NCBI GenBank assembly: GCA_947683425.1
Contig: CANTUQ010000037.1
Span: forward strand, 1 to 64,000
Source of the DNA: Excoecaria cochinchinensis
Lineage: Eukaryota; Streptophyta; Magnoliopsida; Malpighiales; Euphorbiaceae
DNA length: 64,000 bases
Direction of reading: 5' to 3'
Every line of letters begins with the position of its first letter. The first letter of the stretch is position 1. The notes below the pieces were generated by a model. That model worked only from the letters and a program-made list of their open reading frames with translations, ran no database searches and had not been told where the DNA came from. This document shows positions 22,552 through 33,468 of the stretch, piece by piece. Made by a program: the position numbers and the translations under genes.

Positions 22552-23608
22552 CACTACAAGAAAATCAGAATTTCTCGACAAAAATTCTCGACGGAAATTC
22601 AAGAAATTCCGTCGGGAAATTAAATTGCCGACGGAATTGAATTCCGTCGGTAATGTGACTGTTGGCAAAATTGCTGATAGAAATTTATTCTGTCGGCAAT
22701 TTTACCGACGGAATATTAAATTCCGTCAGTAATTTTTTCGACGGAATAGTAATTTTCGTCGAAAAATTACCAATAGAAGTTACATTCCGTCGGCAAATTA
22801 TCGACGGAATTTAATATTCCATCGGTAAAATTGCCGATAAAATTTAATATTCCATCGGTAATTTCCCGACAGAAATTACTATTCCGTCGGAAAAATTTTA
22901 ATTTTTTTTTATTTTTACCAACGGAATTTTTCGTCAATATTCCGTCGGTAATTTAAAAAAACTAATAAAAAAAATTCCCATTTCTCATATTCCACTAGTT
23001 TGCTATCTAATTTAAATTCTCATATGTATTTAACATGTAAAACTTTACAAATCAATTCATGTATATACATATATTAACATAACATTCGTGTCATTGAGTT
23101 AATTATCATAAAATACATGCATATAATCATGTCATTGAGTTAAAATAAAATCATTATACATGCAATTACACAACATTTACCTTTATTAATATAATATACC
23201 GATTAACTACATAATTCACCCAAAAAAAATAAAAATTCAAAGCGTACCTCTTAATGTCATTAAGCTGAGGCCAACCATTGATTTAGTTGAGGCCTACAAA
23301 ATATGGAAATTAAAATTTCAGAGGGGAAATTAAAACTTTAGAATATTAAAGCTATTTTACATAAATTCAAAAATAATATATACAATTCAAAAATAATATT
23401 CACAAATTCGAAGCTATTTTACACAACAATTCAAAAATAATATTCATAAATTCAAAAATAATATATACAATTCAAAAATAAACCATCATTTGAATTATTT
23501 TAGTGGACCTTTTTGAATGAAATTTCTTAATTAGCTATTTCTATTTCCTTCTATATTACGGGTCCTTTTTTGCCCCTTAAGTTAATGCTTTGTGCCTTTG
23601 TTTTGTTT

Positions 23609-23665
<57 letters not shown>

Positions 23666-25233
23666 TCTTTTTAGAGCTCCGGGGAATGTATTAATTATTA
23701 GTATTTAAGAGAATGTAATAAATTGAATTATGAATTTAATCAAAGCTTATTTATGTTTTGTATATTTTTTAATAAAATTAATATTTGGGTAATATTGATT
23801 TAGTTTCACAATTTGGATAATTTAGGGGGGTTGGATTCAGATTATTTGTTTCTCATTTCCGCTTCCGAGTAATAATGATAATAAGATTATTTCTCAATTA
23901 TTGTTTAATAAATTTTCATTTCATTATTTACTAATAATCTAACTAATAACACTAACAATAATATATTTGAAACAAATTATTCATAGTATTACTTAACAAT
24001 AATAAAATATTTAATTAACATAAATAAATTAAAATAATTCTAACAACAACAATTAACACTAATAAGTAATGCATATTTTTATTAAACAATATTTAACTAA
24101 CATAAATAAATATATTTAAAAAAAACTAACATAAATAAATAATAATAATAAATAATAATAATATTTATTAATTAATTAAGAAACACACACAAAACCGCTT
24201 ACCTGACGCCGTGGGGGAGGAGGAGGAGGGGAGGGAGGAGGAGGAGGAGGAGGAGGAGGAGGAGGGGACGCGGCCCAACGCCGGAGCAGCGGCAACCAAC
24301 ACCGACAGAGAGGAGGCGCTCGCGGAGGAGAGGGAAAGAGAAGTGGGAAAGAGGGAGGGGAGGGGAGGAAGGAGGAGCAGGAGAGGAGACGGGGCCGGAT
24401 CGGCACCGGAGGGAAGGGGGAGGAGCGGATCCGGCCGGTGGAGCATCACCGGAGGTGGGCGGCGAGTGGGCAGAGGAGCAGAAGCTGGGAAACGGGAGGG
24501 AAGGGAGAGGGAGGAGAGAGAGAAAAAGAGAGAGAGAGAGAGGAGAGAGGAGAGAGGGGAAGGAGAGAAGGAAGATATTTATTTACTTTTAGCGATGGAT
24601 TTTTATTCCGTCGCTAAAAATAGCGACGGAGTATTCCATCCTTCGCTACTTTTAGCAACGAAATAAAAATCCGTCACTAATTTTGAAAATTAAAATTCAT
24701 TAGCGACGAAAGTTCTTTCCGTCGCTAAAATTAAAAAAATTTACTTTTTAACGACGGTATTTTTTTATTCCGTTGCAATTTTTAGCGACGAATTTTTTAT
24801 TTCGTTGCTAAATTAATAATTAATTTTTATTAATTCTTATTTAGCGACGAAATTTAATAACTATCGCTAAAATTAGCGACGAAAATTTAAAATTAGCGAC
24901 GGTTTTTAAATTCCGTCGCGAAATTAAATTAAATTATTTTCTAATTTTTTTAGCGATGAAAGATATATTCTATCGCTATTTTCAGCGATGGTTTGTAAAA
25001 ACCATCGCTAATTTCGGTCAGCAATTTTGGAGGGAATTCTTGGTGCCATTTTTAGCTACGAAATTTATTTTTCGCCGCAATTTAGCGACGGAATTTATTT
25101 TCCGTCACTATTTCCCGACGAAATTTAATTTTCGTCGCTAAATTGCGGTAGATTTGCTATTCCGTCGCAATTTAACGACAAAATTATCTCCGTCGATAAA
25201 ATTTCGTCGCTAATTTATAATTTTCTTGTAGTG
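22552..25233. mobile_element. CACTA-2: non-autonomous CACTA transposon
   Basis: The ends are CACTACAAGAAAAT (22552) and ATTTTCTTGTAGTG (to 25233), with the 3-bp target duplication TAT on both sides (22549-22551 and 25234-25236). The left subterminal array is CGACGGAAATTC/CCGTCGGTAA (22570-22950). The right array is TTAGCGACGG/CGTCGCTAA (24590-25210), a different word set. The interior holds a (TA)n tract (23608-23656) and a GA-rich block (24205-24560) whose open frames are Glu/Arg or Pro/Ser low complexity. No transposase is present. Confidence 0.92.
23608..23656. repeat. (TA)n microsatellite
   Basis: Uninterrupted alternating TA run inside CACTA-2. Confidence 0.95.
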
Positions 25234-25539
25234 TATGAAACAAAGTGATCATCTCTCCCAACAACAATTTTTGAGTTAGCCTCATTTAAGTCTATTTCTT
25301 CATCATCATCATCTAGTTCACAATTTGGAGAAATATACCCATTATTCGCAACATTATCTTTATCTCTATATATATCATCACTTGTAACATCTGCACATTC
25401 ATAAGAAGAACACGAGGCAAAATTCATTTGATTTGGACCCCTAAACTCTTTAATAGGACTTGCATCTATTATTTCCATTTCATCAACATTTTCGCATTGT
25501 GTTGGAGCCTTAAACTATGTACCAAAATCAGATTGAGTG
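25234..25539 (-). pseudogene. MULE-A transposase gene fragment (acidic linker)
   Basis: The minus-strand frame at 25215-25478 reads MEIIDASPIKEFRGPNQ, then an acidic block (CELDDDDEEIDLNEANSK) and VVGRDDHFVS. It lies between CACTA-2 and the solo LTR. Its position and acidic nature match the N-terminal half of the MULE-B protein (60368-61849). The last codons overlapping 25215-25233 are CACTA-2 sequence. Confidence 0.72.
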
Positions 25540-28175
25540 TGTGACGCACGCCGAACCCCGTGGGATGCCCCGAAGGCCCGCTCTTAGGGCTTCTGGGAGA
25601 GGTTCATGAAAACTTGTAAGGTATTTACAAGTGCGTCTATTTTGGGCAACAAGGAGGTTTCTTAGAGTCGCCACCCAATAAAATATTGGAAAAGTTCATT
25701 TCGCCTCAGTGAGCCTAAGACGGCGCATAATATCCATTTTGGGCAAACCAAAGGAGTCTTGGAGGCATTCACCCCAATAGAATATTGGAATGACCCTCTA
25801 ACCCTATGGAGCCTAGGATTGTAAATTAAGCCTTTTGGTGGGACACAAGAGGTGTCTTGGAGACCCCATTCCAATGAAATATCGGAACGGTCCTCTTGCC
25901 TCGTTGAACCCAAAGATCAGAGATGGTTCGGGACTTCTCATTTATTCATACCTTGGTTATTTTATAATTAAGTTTTGAATTTAAGTTTTCATCCATTTTC
26001 TCATACATTTCGATGCAATAATTAGAGCGCAAGTTTGATCATTCAAGGAAAGCGATAAATAAAATAAAATACATGAAAGTAAATACAACAAAACTAAGGG
26101 CGAAATACAACCCCCATTGTAAATAAAATACAAATCATGCATAAATCGGGATATTCATTAATGGTGAGGACATTGGTCCTCGCATGCATATTTATTATAA
26201 AATAATTTTTATGTGATGATTTTGGATGGAGAAAATTGAGACATTGGTCCCATTTTTATTTAGGAAAAATACCAAGTTAACTAATAAAAATGCTTTATGA
26301 TTTTCTTTCTAGCGGCCCTAAATAAAAAATTTTACAAGAAAATTATATGGCAAAAATAAATACAAAAGCCAAATAAACAAAATATCACAAACAAAGAAAA
26401 TAAATATATGAACCAAACGAGCATCCTGGAACTCCCGATATGTGCTCGCAAAAACGCCCAAGCAAAAATGGGTTTTGACATAAAAATAAAACATAAACAA
26501 AATAATGTTAATAATTAAATCAATTAAATCAAATAAATATATAAAATAATGAGTGACAATTAAGATAAAATAAGATGACATGAAAAGAATGACAATTGAA
26601 TTAAAATGTTAACAAACCAAAAATAAATGAGAAAAATGCATTATGAATGACAAATGATTAAATGATGTTATAATAAAATAAACTATGGCATGTTAATAAA
26701 TTAATGTATGAAAATATGCACATGACAATAATAATAATGAAAATAAACAACTAATAGAATAACCAAAAAATATAACATGTAACAGAGACAAAAGAATGAT
26801 AAAAATTAGTAGATAAAAGAATGGCGAAAATAATAATGATATATGACAAGGTTAATTGATGTGTTCATAATTAATATAAACTATTTACATGGCAAAAATG
26901 ATTAACAAAAATTAATTAATTATTTACATACTAAAAATAGTGAGGAATCAAAATAAATTAAATTATTTACATGTTAAGAATCAAAAGAAATCAATATTCA
27001 CATGAATGAAAATAAAATCATATATAAACAATTAAATAGAACAAATATAAATTCAATACAACAAGTAAATAAATGAAAATAATAAATAAATCAATACAAA
27101 CAACAAAATATACATGAATAGATTAAATATAAATAAAATAGAAGAAAATAGAAATTGAGCCCAGAATATTTACCCTCAGAGTTTTGGATTCGATGAAAGT
27201 AAAGTGATGATTTAATTTCTGGAAATTTGCTTCAAAAAGTGATTTAGCATTGAAATTAATTATCTTTGCTTATGGAGGAAACAAAGAAATTAATTTAAAT
27301 GCATAAAATTAAAAAGAAATTGATTTGGAAGTGAATGATTAATTTTTTGGAGCCAAAAGGATTAATTGGAGTAATTAAGAATTGAAAATTGATTTTTCAA
27401 TCTCAATTAAACCTTATTAATTAAAAGAGAAAATTTGAAATTTTTGTTGAAGAGAAAAAAAATAGAAAAAGAAGGAAGAAATATGAAATTTCAGGTCTCA
27501 AAAATAAAGTGGAGGCTCTCCTAGGTTTTTCCCATCATAAAGAATATATAGAATATTAGAAAGTTGTCCTAATTCAATTAAGGAAAGAAATTTTATTTTA
27601 ACACAAATTCCTTTATTTTTGGGGATAAAATCAAGTTTTATTAATTAATTATCAAAAAGAATATTTTAGAATTTTATTTGGACTCAAAAACCTTGATTTA
27701 GGATGAAAAAAATCGGAAGAAAGGGGTAAAAAATCGTAAAATAGCTGTTTCAGGCCCTTTAGCGACGCCATCGCACGCAGCGACGCTGCGCGGAGGCGCG
27801 AAAACTGCGCGGTGCGGCGTGCAATGCTGCGCGCGCGCTTTTAGCGACACGCAACATTGGCTCGCCTTTTCGCACCCATTGCGCTAGGCGCATGGATGCC
27901 CGCGAGCTGAGAGCCAGTGCGCCGCCGCGCCCGACACTCGCTATCCGAAAATAATATATTTTTTTTTAATTTTAAATTGACTAAAACCACTATAATTTTA
28001 AGCCCCCATTTTTCAAAATTAATTTTTAAAATATTTTTTTATTATTTTCCAATTTTTCACTCTAAAATGCAAATTTTCACGAAAATCACCACTTTTAACC
28101 TTTTTGCCTGTGACAAGACATCTTATCATCATTGGGTAACTTCGATTTAGGCTGACTCAGGACCCAGTGTCTACA
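25540..28175. repeat. Solo LTR, about 2.6 kb (likely Ty3/gypsy, Tat/Ogre-like)
   Basis: It begins TGTGACGCACGCCG and ends AGTGTCTACA, so it has the TG...CA form, and it is flanked by a perfect 5-bp duplication GAGTG (25535-25539 and 28176-28180). No gag, pol, PBS or second LTR is inside, so it is a solo LTR left by recombination. Length and words such as GAGTCGCCACC recall the large LTRs of Tat/Ogre-type gypsy elements, but that assignment is from memory. A GC-rich patch lies at 27760-27940. Removing it restores the minus-strand frame reading HIIKESLNLIL. Confidence 0.85.
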
Positions 28176-28650
28176 GAGTGACTCTTTGATAATATGAATT
28201 ATCACCAAATACATTTCTTCATTCGCGGTTGGTATAGACTCTCTTTCTCCAGCATTAGCCATTTGATTAACACTATTAAATACATTTTCTCCATCTCCAA
28301 TTATAATTTTTTCGGTTATAATAATTAGCTCTGCAGTAGTGTATCCAGGAAATATATCAAAATTTTTATAAATTTGACCAATCTCATCCCCATCGATTAC
28401 ATCCATAGACGCCTAGCAAATTGACCCCTTAGTTGTAAACTGGACACTTATATATCACCCTACTAACTCTTATAGCTGCAAGTAAATCCAAACTAATTGA
28501 TATCTTATGAACAAGTTCTGCAAATGTCAGTTTGCTCCTAATCTTCAATATCCTTGATCTCGCTGACGGGCTTGAAATGTCATATTGAAAACCAGCTCCG
28601 TCGAACCCCCTTAATTGTCCTCCGGTGCGAATTATAAAAGTAACTGGGAT
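28176..28650 (-). pseudogene. MULE-A transposase N-terminal region
   Basis: The minus strand at 28095-28406 reads MDVIDGDEIGQIYKNF, then TTAELIIITEKI. The region up to about 28640 translates, with frame breaks, to blocks matching the MULE-B N-terminus: GGQLRGFDGAGFQYDISS beside B's GGQISYGIAGFEYDVSG, and KLTFAELVHKI beside B's KPTLAELIHKI. It is therefore the start of the same gene. Its ATG is not readable with certainty, and the caulimovirid fragment begins just upstream. Confidence 0.78.
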
Positions 28651-30725
28651 TGATATTTTTTTCCTACATTATATGCACACATATCATAAATATTATTGTG
28701 ATGTTTAGACTTAAAAAAATCATCAATAAAATCATCAATTTTGACTCATGCAATTTATCTATCCCTACCATTGCTACCATTTCTCCACCTAGACAACTTT
28801 CTTCTATATCTCACCCTATACCCTTAGTTCCTGCACAAATCTTTCCTGATAAATATGCTAACCCTATCAAAATAATAGCTTTTCTTGATATTGGAGCCCA
28901 CAATACCATCCTCAATCCAAAAATCCTCCCAGAATCATGTTGGAAACCTTATACCCAACATTTCCAAGCTGCAAATCAAGGTGTCTTAACCATTACCAAG
29001 AAAACAAAACATCCTATTAAGATTCAGTTCTTTCCTGACTGTTTTCTTTGGATTCATGCACTTGGATCAGATCTTCCAGGCAAAGACCTCAGAATCCTTC
29101 CTCATGGCCTTAAACATAAAAGAAACTTCCAGCCCTATACCAATATCCATTCCCTTTTTACTGTACATGACCCAGGCCCAAGCCCATTCCAAGATATTCT
29201 CACTCAACTCCAAACCCACTGCTGTGCTGATTCTCATGTTAATTTCCTCACCAAACATCCAAAGCCTCTCTGGACCCGGCCTGACTTTTACATTACCTTA
29301 CCCTTTAAACAGTCAGAAGATATCAACCCCACCAAAGCCACACACCCTGGCATGTCCCCTGATGATTATGCTTTGGCCCAACAGGAATGTTCATTGTTAT
29401 TGGCCCAGAATTTAATTGAGCCCACTCAGTCTAATTGGGCTTGTCAAGCGTTTTATGTCAATAAGCATTCTGAACAGGTCCGTGGGAAAAAGAGACTTGA
29501 CATTGACTATACACCTCTTAACCCATTTCTCAAGGACATTAAATACCCATTACCAAAAATCTCCTCCCTTTTCCCTTTCCTTCATAAAGCCCATATTTTT
29601 TCTAAGTTTGATCTTAAAGCTGGTTTTTGGCAACTCGGAATCCATCCTCAAGACCGTCACAAAATTGCCTTTTGTATCCCTAACTTCCACTATCAGTGGA
29701 CTGTCATGCCTTTTGGTCTTAAGACTGCTCCATCAATCTTTCAACAAACCATGATCAGAGTTTACCAGTCAATCCTTTCCTTTGCTTTGATATATATTGA
29801 TGATGTTTTGATATTTTCCCCAGATATCCCTACTCATCAAACTCATCTTCAATCTTTCTTTAATCTTACAAAGGAATATGGAATTATGCTCTCTCCATCC
29901 AAAATGATCATTGGTCAGAAAGAAATTGATTTTCTAGGCATGCATTTTGTTAATGGCAGTTACCAACCACAACCACACCTTGCCAAGGAACTTTTGAATT
30001 TCCCTGATAAAAACTTATCTCACAAGCAAGTTCAACAATTCCTTGGGATTGCCAACTACATTAGGCAATTCATCCCCCACTTTAGCCACCTGTCAAGGCC
30101 ACTGACACACCTTTTGAGAAAGCACCCTCCACCATGGTCGGCCACCCATACTGAGTCTATCCAGTAGATAAAAGCAACCACCCAAAACCTGCCACCTCTT
30201 CACATACCCTCTACAGGAAAAAGATATCTCCAAACAGATGCTAGTGATGAGTGTTGGGGAGCTGTTCTACTCGAAGAAAAAAAAAAGAAAGAAAAGCACA
30301 TCTGTGGCTATGCCAGTGGACCGTTCAAAGAATCTGAATGTCATTATCACTCCACCTTTAAAGAAATCTTAGCGGTGAAGTATGGCATAAAGAGATTCGA
30401 ATTTCACTTGATTGGCCATAACTTTACAGTTGTCATGGACTGTTCCTCCTTTCCAAAAATGCTGTCTTTCAAAGGAACAACTGTCCCACATCACCAGTTA
30501 CTCAGATGGGCTGAATGGTTTAGTAAGTATAACTTTCAGGTTCAGTATATAAAAGGAGATCACAATCTCGTTCCAGATTATCTCTCACGCTTAACTACCA
30601 AACCATCTTCTCCACATCCACTTTCTCCACATATTTCTTTACTTACTCTCTTTATGGATCGCTTTCGTCCAAACCCAAGTCCTCGAAAAAACCAACCTCC
30701 TAACCTTTACCTTACTGCCACATGA
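28650..30725 (+). pseudogene. Caulimovirid protease, reverse transcriptase and RNase H (broken)
   Basis: One reading frame carries, in order, a retropepsin-like site (DIGAHNTI, with Ile where Thr or Ser is usual), an RT core with FDLKAGFWQLG, MPFGLKTAP and catalytic YIDD (about 29797-29808), and after an in-frame TAG (30165-30167) an RNase H with TDASDECWG and HNLVPDYLSR. The frame ends at a TGA (30723-30725). The proteins would copy pregenomic RNA into DNA. The internal stop and altered protease site mean this copy is defective. It is described only as it stands. Confidence 0.82.
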
Positions 30726-31613
30726 AAACAAACTCACCCACCAAGCTGTCAATTATCTTCACCTGCTCAGATCAAGAAATTTGCAACCCGCCATCTCTTC
30801 TATTTTGTTCATCTATTTTCTGACAAAAAGAATCTTTCTGCAGATAGAAACCTGTTTTACATTGATACTCCTTGGGCAATGATGTACAAGATTCAACCTG
30901 ATTCTCCTTTCTGTGAGGAGGAACTATGGTTCTTATGGTGTTTATCCACTCTCTACACCCACTCTGTCATCTTCCCTTTGGTCAAGACTTATGATCTTCT
31001 TACTGATGCCAGTAGGCAAATCTCTTTTATCTGGCAGTTTCTTGAGTGGTATGCACCACTGTCTTGGTGGCGACATGAATTTCTTCGATAAATCTAGTCT
31101 AGGAAATTATGGCAGAAATCTATCCAGGAAGCAGAAAATCTTTCTGCTGTCTATTTTTTCCATAGGCCATATATGTGGAATCCTGCTCACAATGCTGTTT
31201 GGTCTCAACCACAGGCTTGGTGTTGGGAAATCATAGAGAATTATGAAGACAATCCACCCACTGCATTAAAGAAAACACTTCATAATACGCTCTGTGAACT
31301 TAACAACATTGAACTCACCTCTTTACAGCCGCCTACATTTGACACTGCTGAGTCCTCTCAAAGGCCAAATTATCTGGACTCTCTATTCCAAGATTCCTAA
31401 GATCCTTTTCTGGACCCATTGGACCCTCTGTTAAATACTCCACTTGAAGATGACATCATGGCACAGAATTTTCTCACCATACCACCAGAAGACAAAGACA
31501 AAGGCAAGACCAAAGACATGGAACTCGACTGGTCCCCATCACTCCGATTCGACGATATTGATCCAGAAGATTTCAATATGTCACTATCACATGAGCCCAT
31601 CAGAAATAAATAA
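30726..31613 (+). pseudogene. Caulimovirid C-terminal domain of unknown function (broken)
   Basis: The same frame continues after RNase H through stops at 31089, 31095 and 31398 to a TAA at 31611-31613. The first part is rich in aromatic residues (EEELWFLWCLS, WQFLEWYAPLSWW, YMWNPAHNAVW). The last part is acidic and Pro-rich (LEDDIMAQNF, PEDKDKGKTKDMEL). I do not recognise a function. The position downstream of RNase H, where retrotransposons carry integrase, fits a pararetrovirus-specific second product. Confidence 0.55.
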
Positions 31614-31799
31614 AGTATCTTTATTAAAGTAGCTTTTATAAAGAGGAATATATTCCTCTACTTTATTAAAGTAGCTTTATAGCTTTATCTTGCTTTATCT
31701 TTTGTAAAGTAGCTTTAGCTTTTCATAAAGCAGATTCCTCCTTATCCTTGGATGGTAATCATATGTATTAGTGTGTATTGTAAGGGATTGTAAGCCTCA

Positions 31800-31830
31800 C
31801 TTAAGGCTATAAATATGTAATAAAATTAAG
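31800..31830 (+). promoter_or_regulatory. TATA box and nearby AATAAA of caulimovirid leader
   Basis: CTATAAATA at about 31807-31815 is followed within a few bases by AATAAAA. Pararetroviruses transcribe a terminally redundant RNA from one promoter with a nearby poly(A) signal. Repeated AAAGTAGCTTTA words lie upstream (31615-31735). Confidence 0.45.
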
Positions 31831-32117
31831 AAGGAGGACACGCTAATCTTTAGTCTCTCTTCCTTTGTATATTCTCTCTTCCATTATGAGTTTCTAAGCT
31901 CTTCTTCTCTCTCTAGAATATCCTTCTTCTTGAATCTTGGATCATGCTATCTAAAACTCCTTGGTCTATGAAATGTCTCATTCTGATCTATGTTGGGATA
32001 TCTAAGAGGATAGTCCACAGTTGAGGCCAGGAAGTGCCGTTGTTTGAATGGACAGTCATACCTGGTATCCAACATTGTCAGTTTTGATGTGTTTCATGGT
32101 CCTCCTGACTACTCATT

Positions 32118-32805
32118 ATTTACAAATTTAGTTATTTGCTTGCAAATAATAATTTTTAAAAATTTTTCAAATTTGGCTGTATATATGCTACTACTCATCA
32201 ACTTAAGCTAAAGCTATTTTTCATAAAAAAAATTGTAATGTCTTACCTTTAATGTTGAAATTAGATAATCTTCAAAATTATCACCACCAATAAATTAAAC
32301 ATGAACATAAGATTAATAACAATATAAATTTTGTTTAAAAAAAATAAATACTAACTCACAATTATATTACCTTTAATTAGATTTATCTTGTATATAAAAA
32401 TAAAATGGTTGAAAATTTTGAAAATGGGATTAATGAAAGGAAGTAAAGAAAGAAAGAAAGATGGACAGAATGATGAATGAAAGAAAGGAATCAGACACTG
32501 ATGAATGAAAGAAAGAAAGGATAATGGAACGTTAACTTAACACAGAAACGAAAAAAAAAATATAAAAAGTAAGTCTTGCTGCAACTCAAGTGGAGCTACA
32601 GCTTTATGCCAGAAACCGTCAAATTTGTGTGCCGATTTCTGGCACGCCAGCCGATCAACCCAGCTGGCCCCACTCTGACCAAAATCGGCACATAAATGTG
32701 CAGGTTTTCAATACCCTAAAACCCCAATATTGTTTACTGTTGCCCTATTTATCTAATTTTTTAAAAAAATTACACCAAATTTAAAAAGCCAATTTATCAA
32801 AGGAG
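32118..32805 (-). repeat. Right terminal inverted repeat of MULE element A
   Basis: Reverse complement of the left arm at 11670-12333. The two arms differ by several indels, including a (GAAA)n tract here (32440-32520) opposite a (TTTC)n tract in the left arm. The small hairpins are only partly kept: CCAGAAATCGG and GTGCCGATTTCTGGCAC can be read. Confidence 0.85.
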
Positions 32806-32879
32806 ATAAAAATTAGATTTATTTTTCTTAAGGAAACTTTTTTGAAATTTTTTCACACTTAACAAGTATTTTATTTTAC

Positions 32880-33468
32880 TACAAAAAGGTATTTTGTTTA
32901 AGTGTTAAAGCATGAGTAAAACACATTTTCTTTTGAACATTTCATTGTTGTAAGTTTCATTACATCATAACCTATCACGATCATATATTCTCAAACTGAT
33001 TATAGTTTTTATTATAATCATAGTAGTGAGATTTATAAAATAAACCATGTGAGATAATGTGAGGTTAGGTTGACTAACAAGTGTTTAGATCTTTTACTTG
33101 AGAAAAAAAATCAAGTGTTTACATTTTTTTACTTGGAAAAAAGAGTTAAGAGTTTGTAAGTCTTTTACTTGGAAAAAAGACTTGGGGAACTTGTAATTAG
33201 CTTTTGACTCTTGCCTGCTAAATAGAGTCACACTAAAAGAGAGAAACTTTTAAGATAAGTTGTCTTAAGAAGAGGATACAGGCATTGGCCGAACCTCTAT
33301 AAATTGTTGTGTCTATTTCTTTATCGCTTCCTCTTTTTAATTTCATGCTTTATATATTTATGCTATTCTATATTTAGTTGTTCTATATTTGTCAAGTGTT
33401 ATATACAAATGTTCATAATCTATTTGTGGTTTATCACGTGATCGGATTGGATTTTTGCAAAAATTATT
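32880..33468 (+). repeat. LTR-like fragment, left part (split by CACTA-4 and a hAT element)
   Basis: It contains repeated CTTTTACTTGGAAAAAAGA words and a TATA-like CCTCTATAAATTGTTGTGTC block near 33291. Once the inserts at 33469-35250 and 35311-40046 are removed, it runs into 40055-40137, which ends TTTGGAACTCACA, like the 3' end of many copia (SIRE-type) LTRs. Left limit and target duplication were not found. The assignment is tentative. Confidence 0.35.

Larger units (their letters stand above)
28650..32110 (+). mobile_element. Endogenous caulimovirid (pararetrovirus) fragment
   Basis: A plus-strand pol-like reading frame (28650-31613) is followed by a leader-like stretch with a TATA box and polyadenylation signal. 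The RT and RNase H wording is of the caulimovirid kind and no integrase is present, as expected for a DNA pararetrovirus copy captured in a plant genome. Movement and coat protein regions are missing at the left. Junctions with the MULE (about 28650 and 32110) are approximate. The genus is uncertain. A separate domain after RNase H recalls florendovirus-type layouts. Confidence 0.72.
11670..32810. mobile_element. MULE element A: Mutator-like transposon with PMD and transposase genes, heavily nested
   Basis: Long inverted arms at about 11670-12333 and 32118-32805 bracket a PMD gene on + (12800-14890) and a MULE transposase gene on - (start near 28650, end near 15738). Long terminal inverted repeats plus a DBD/DDE/SWIM transposase define a MULE. 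Insertions inside it are CACTA-1 (17960-22440), CACTA-2 (22552-25233), a solo LTR (25540-28175) and a caulimovirid fragment (about 28650-32110). Without these the element is about 8 kb. Both genes are broken. I could not find a clear 9-bp target duplication, so the outer limits are approximate. Confidence 0.75.

Noticed and set aside
24168..24666. Glu/Arg-rich and Pro/Ser-rich frames on both strands as genes
   Set aside because: Purine-rich low-complexity DNA inside CACTA-2. Overlapping frames on both strands with no domain.
32050..32075. Primer binding site of the caulimovirid fragment (TGGTATCCAAC)
   Set aside because: Only the first seven bases match the initiator tRNA-Met complement, too weak to call.
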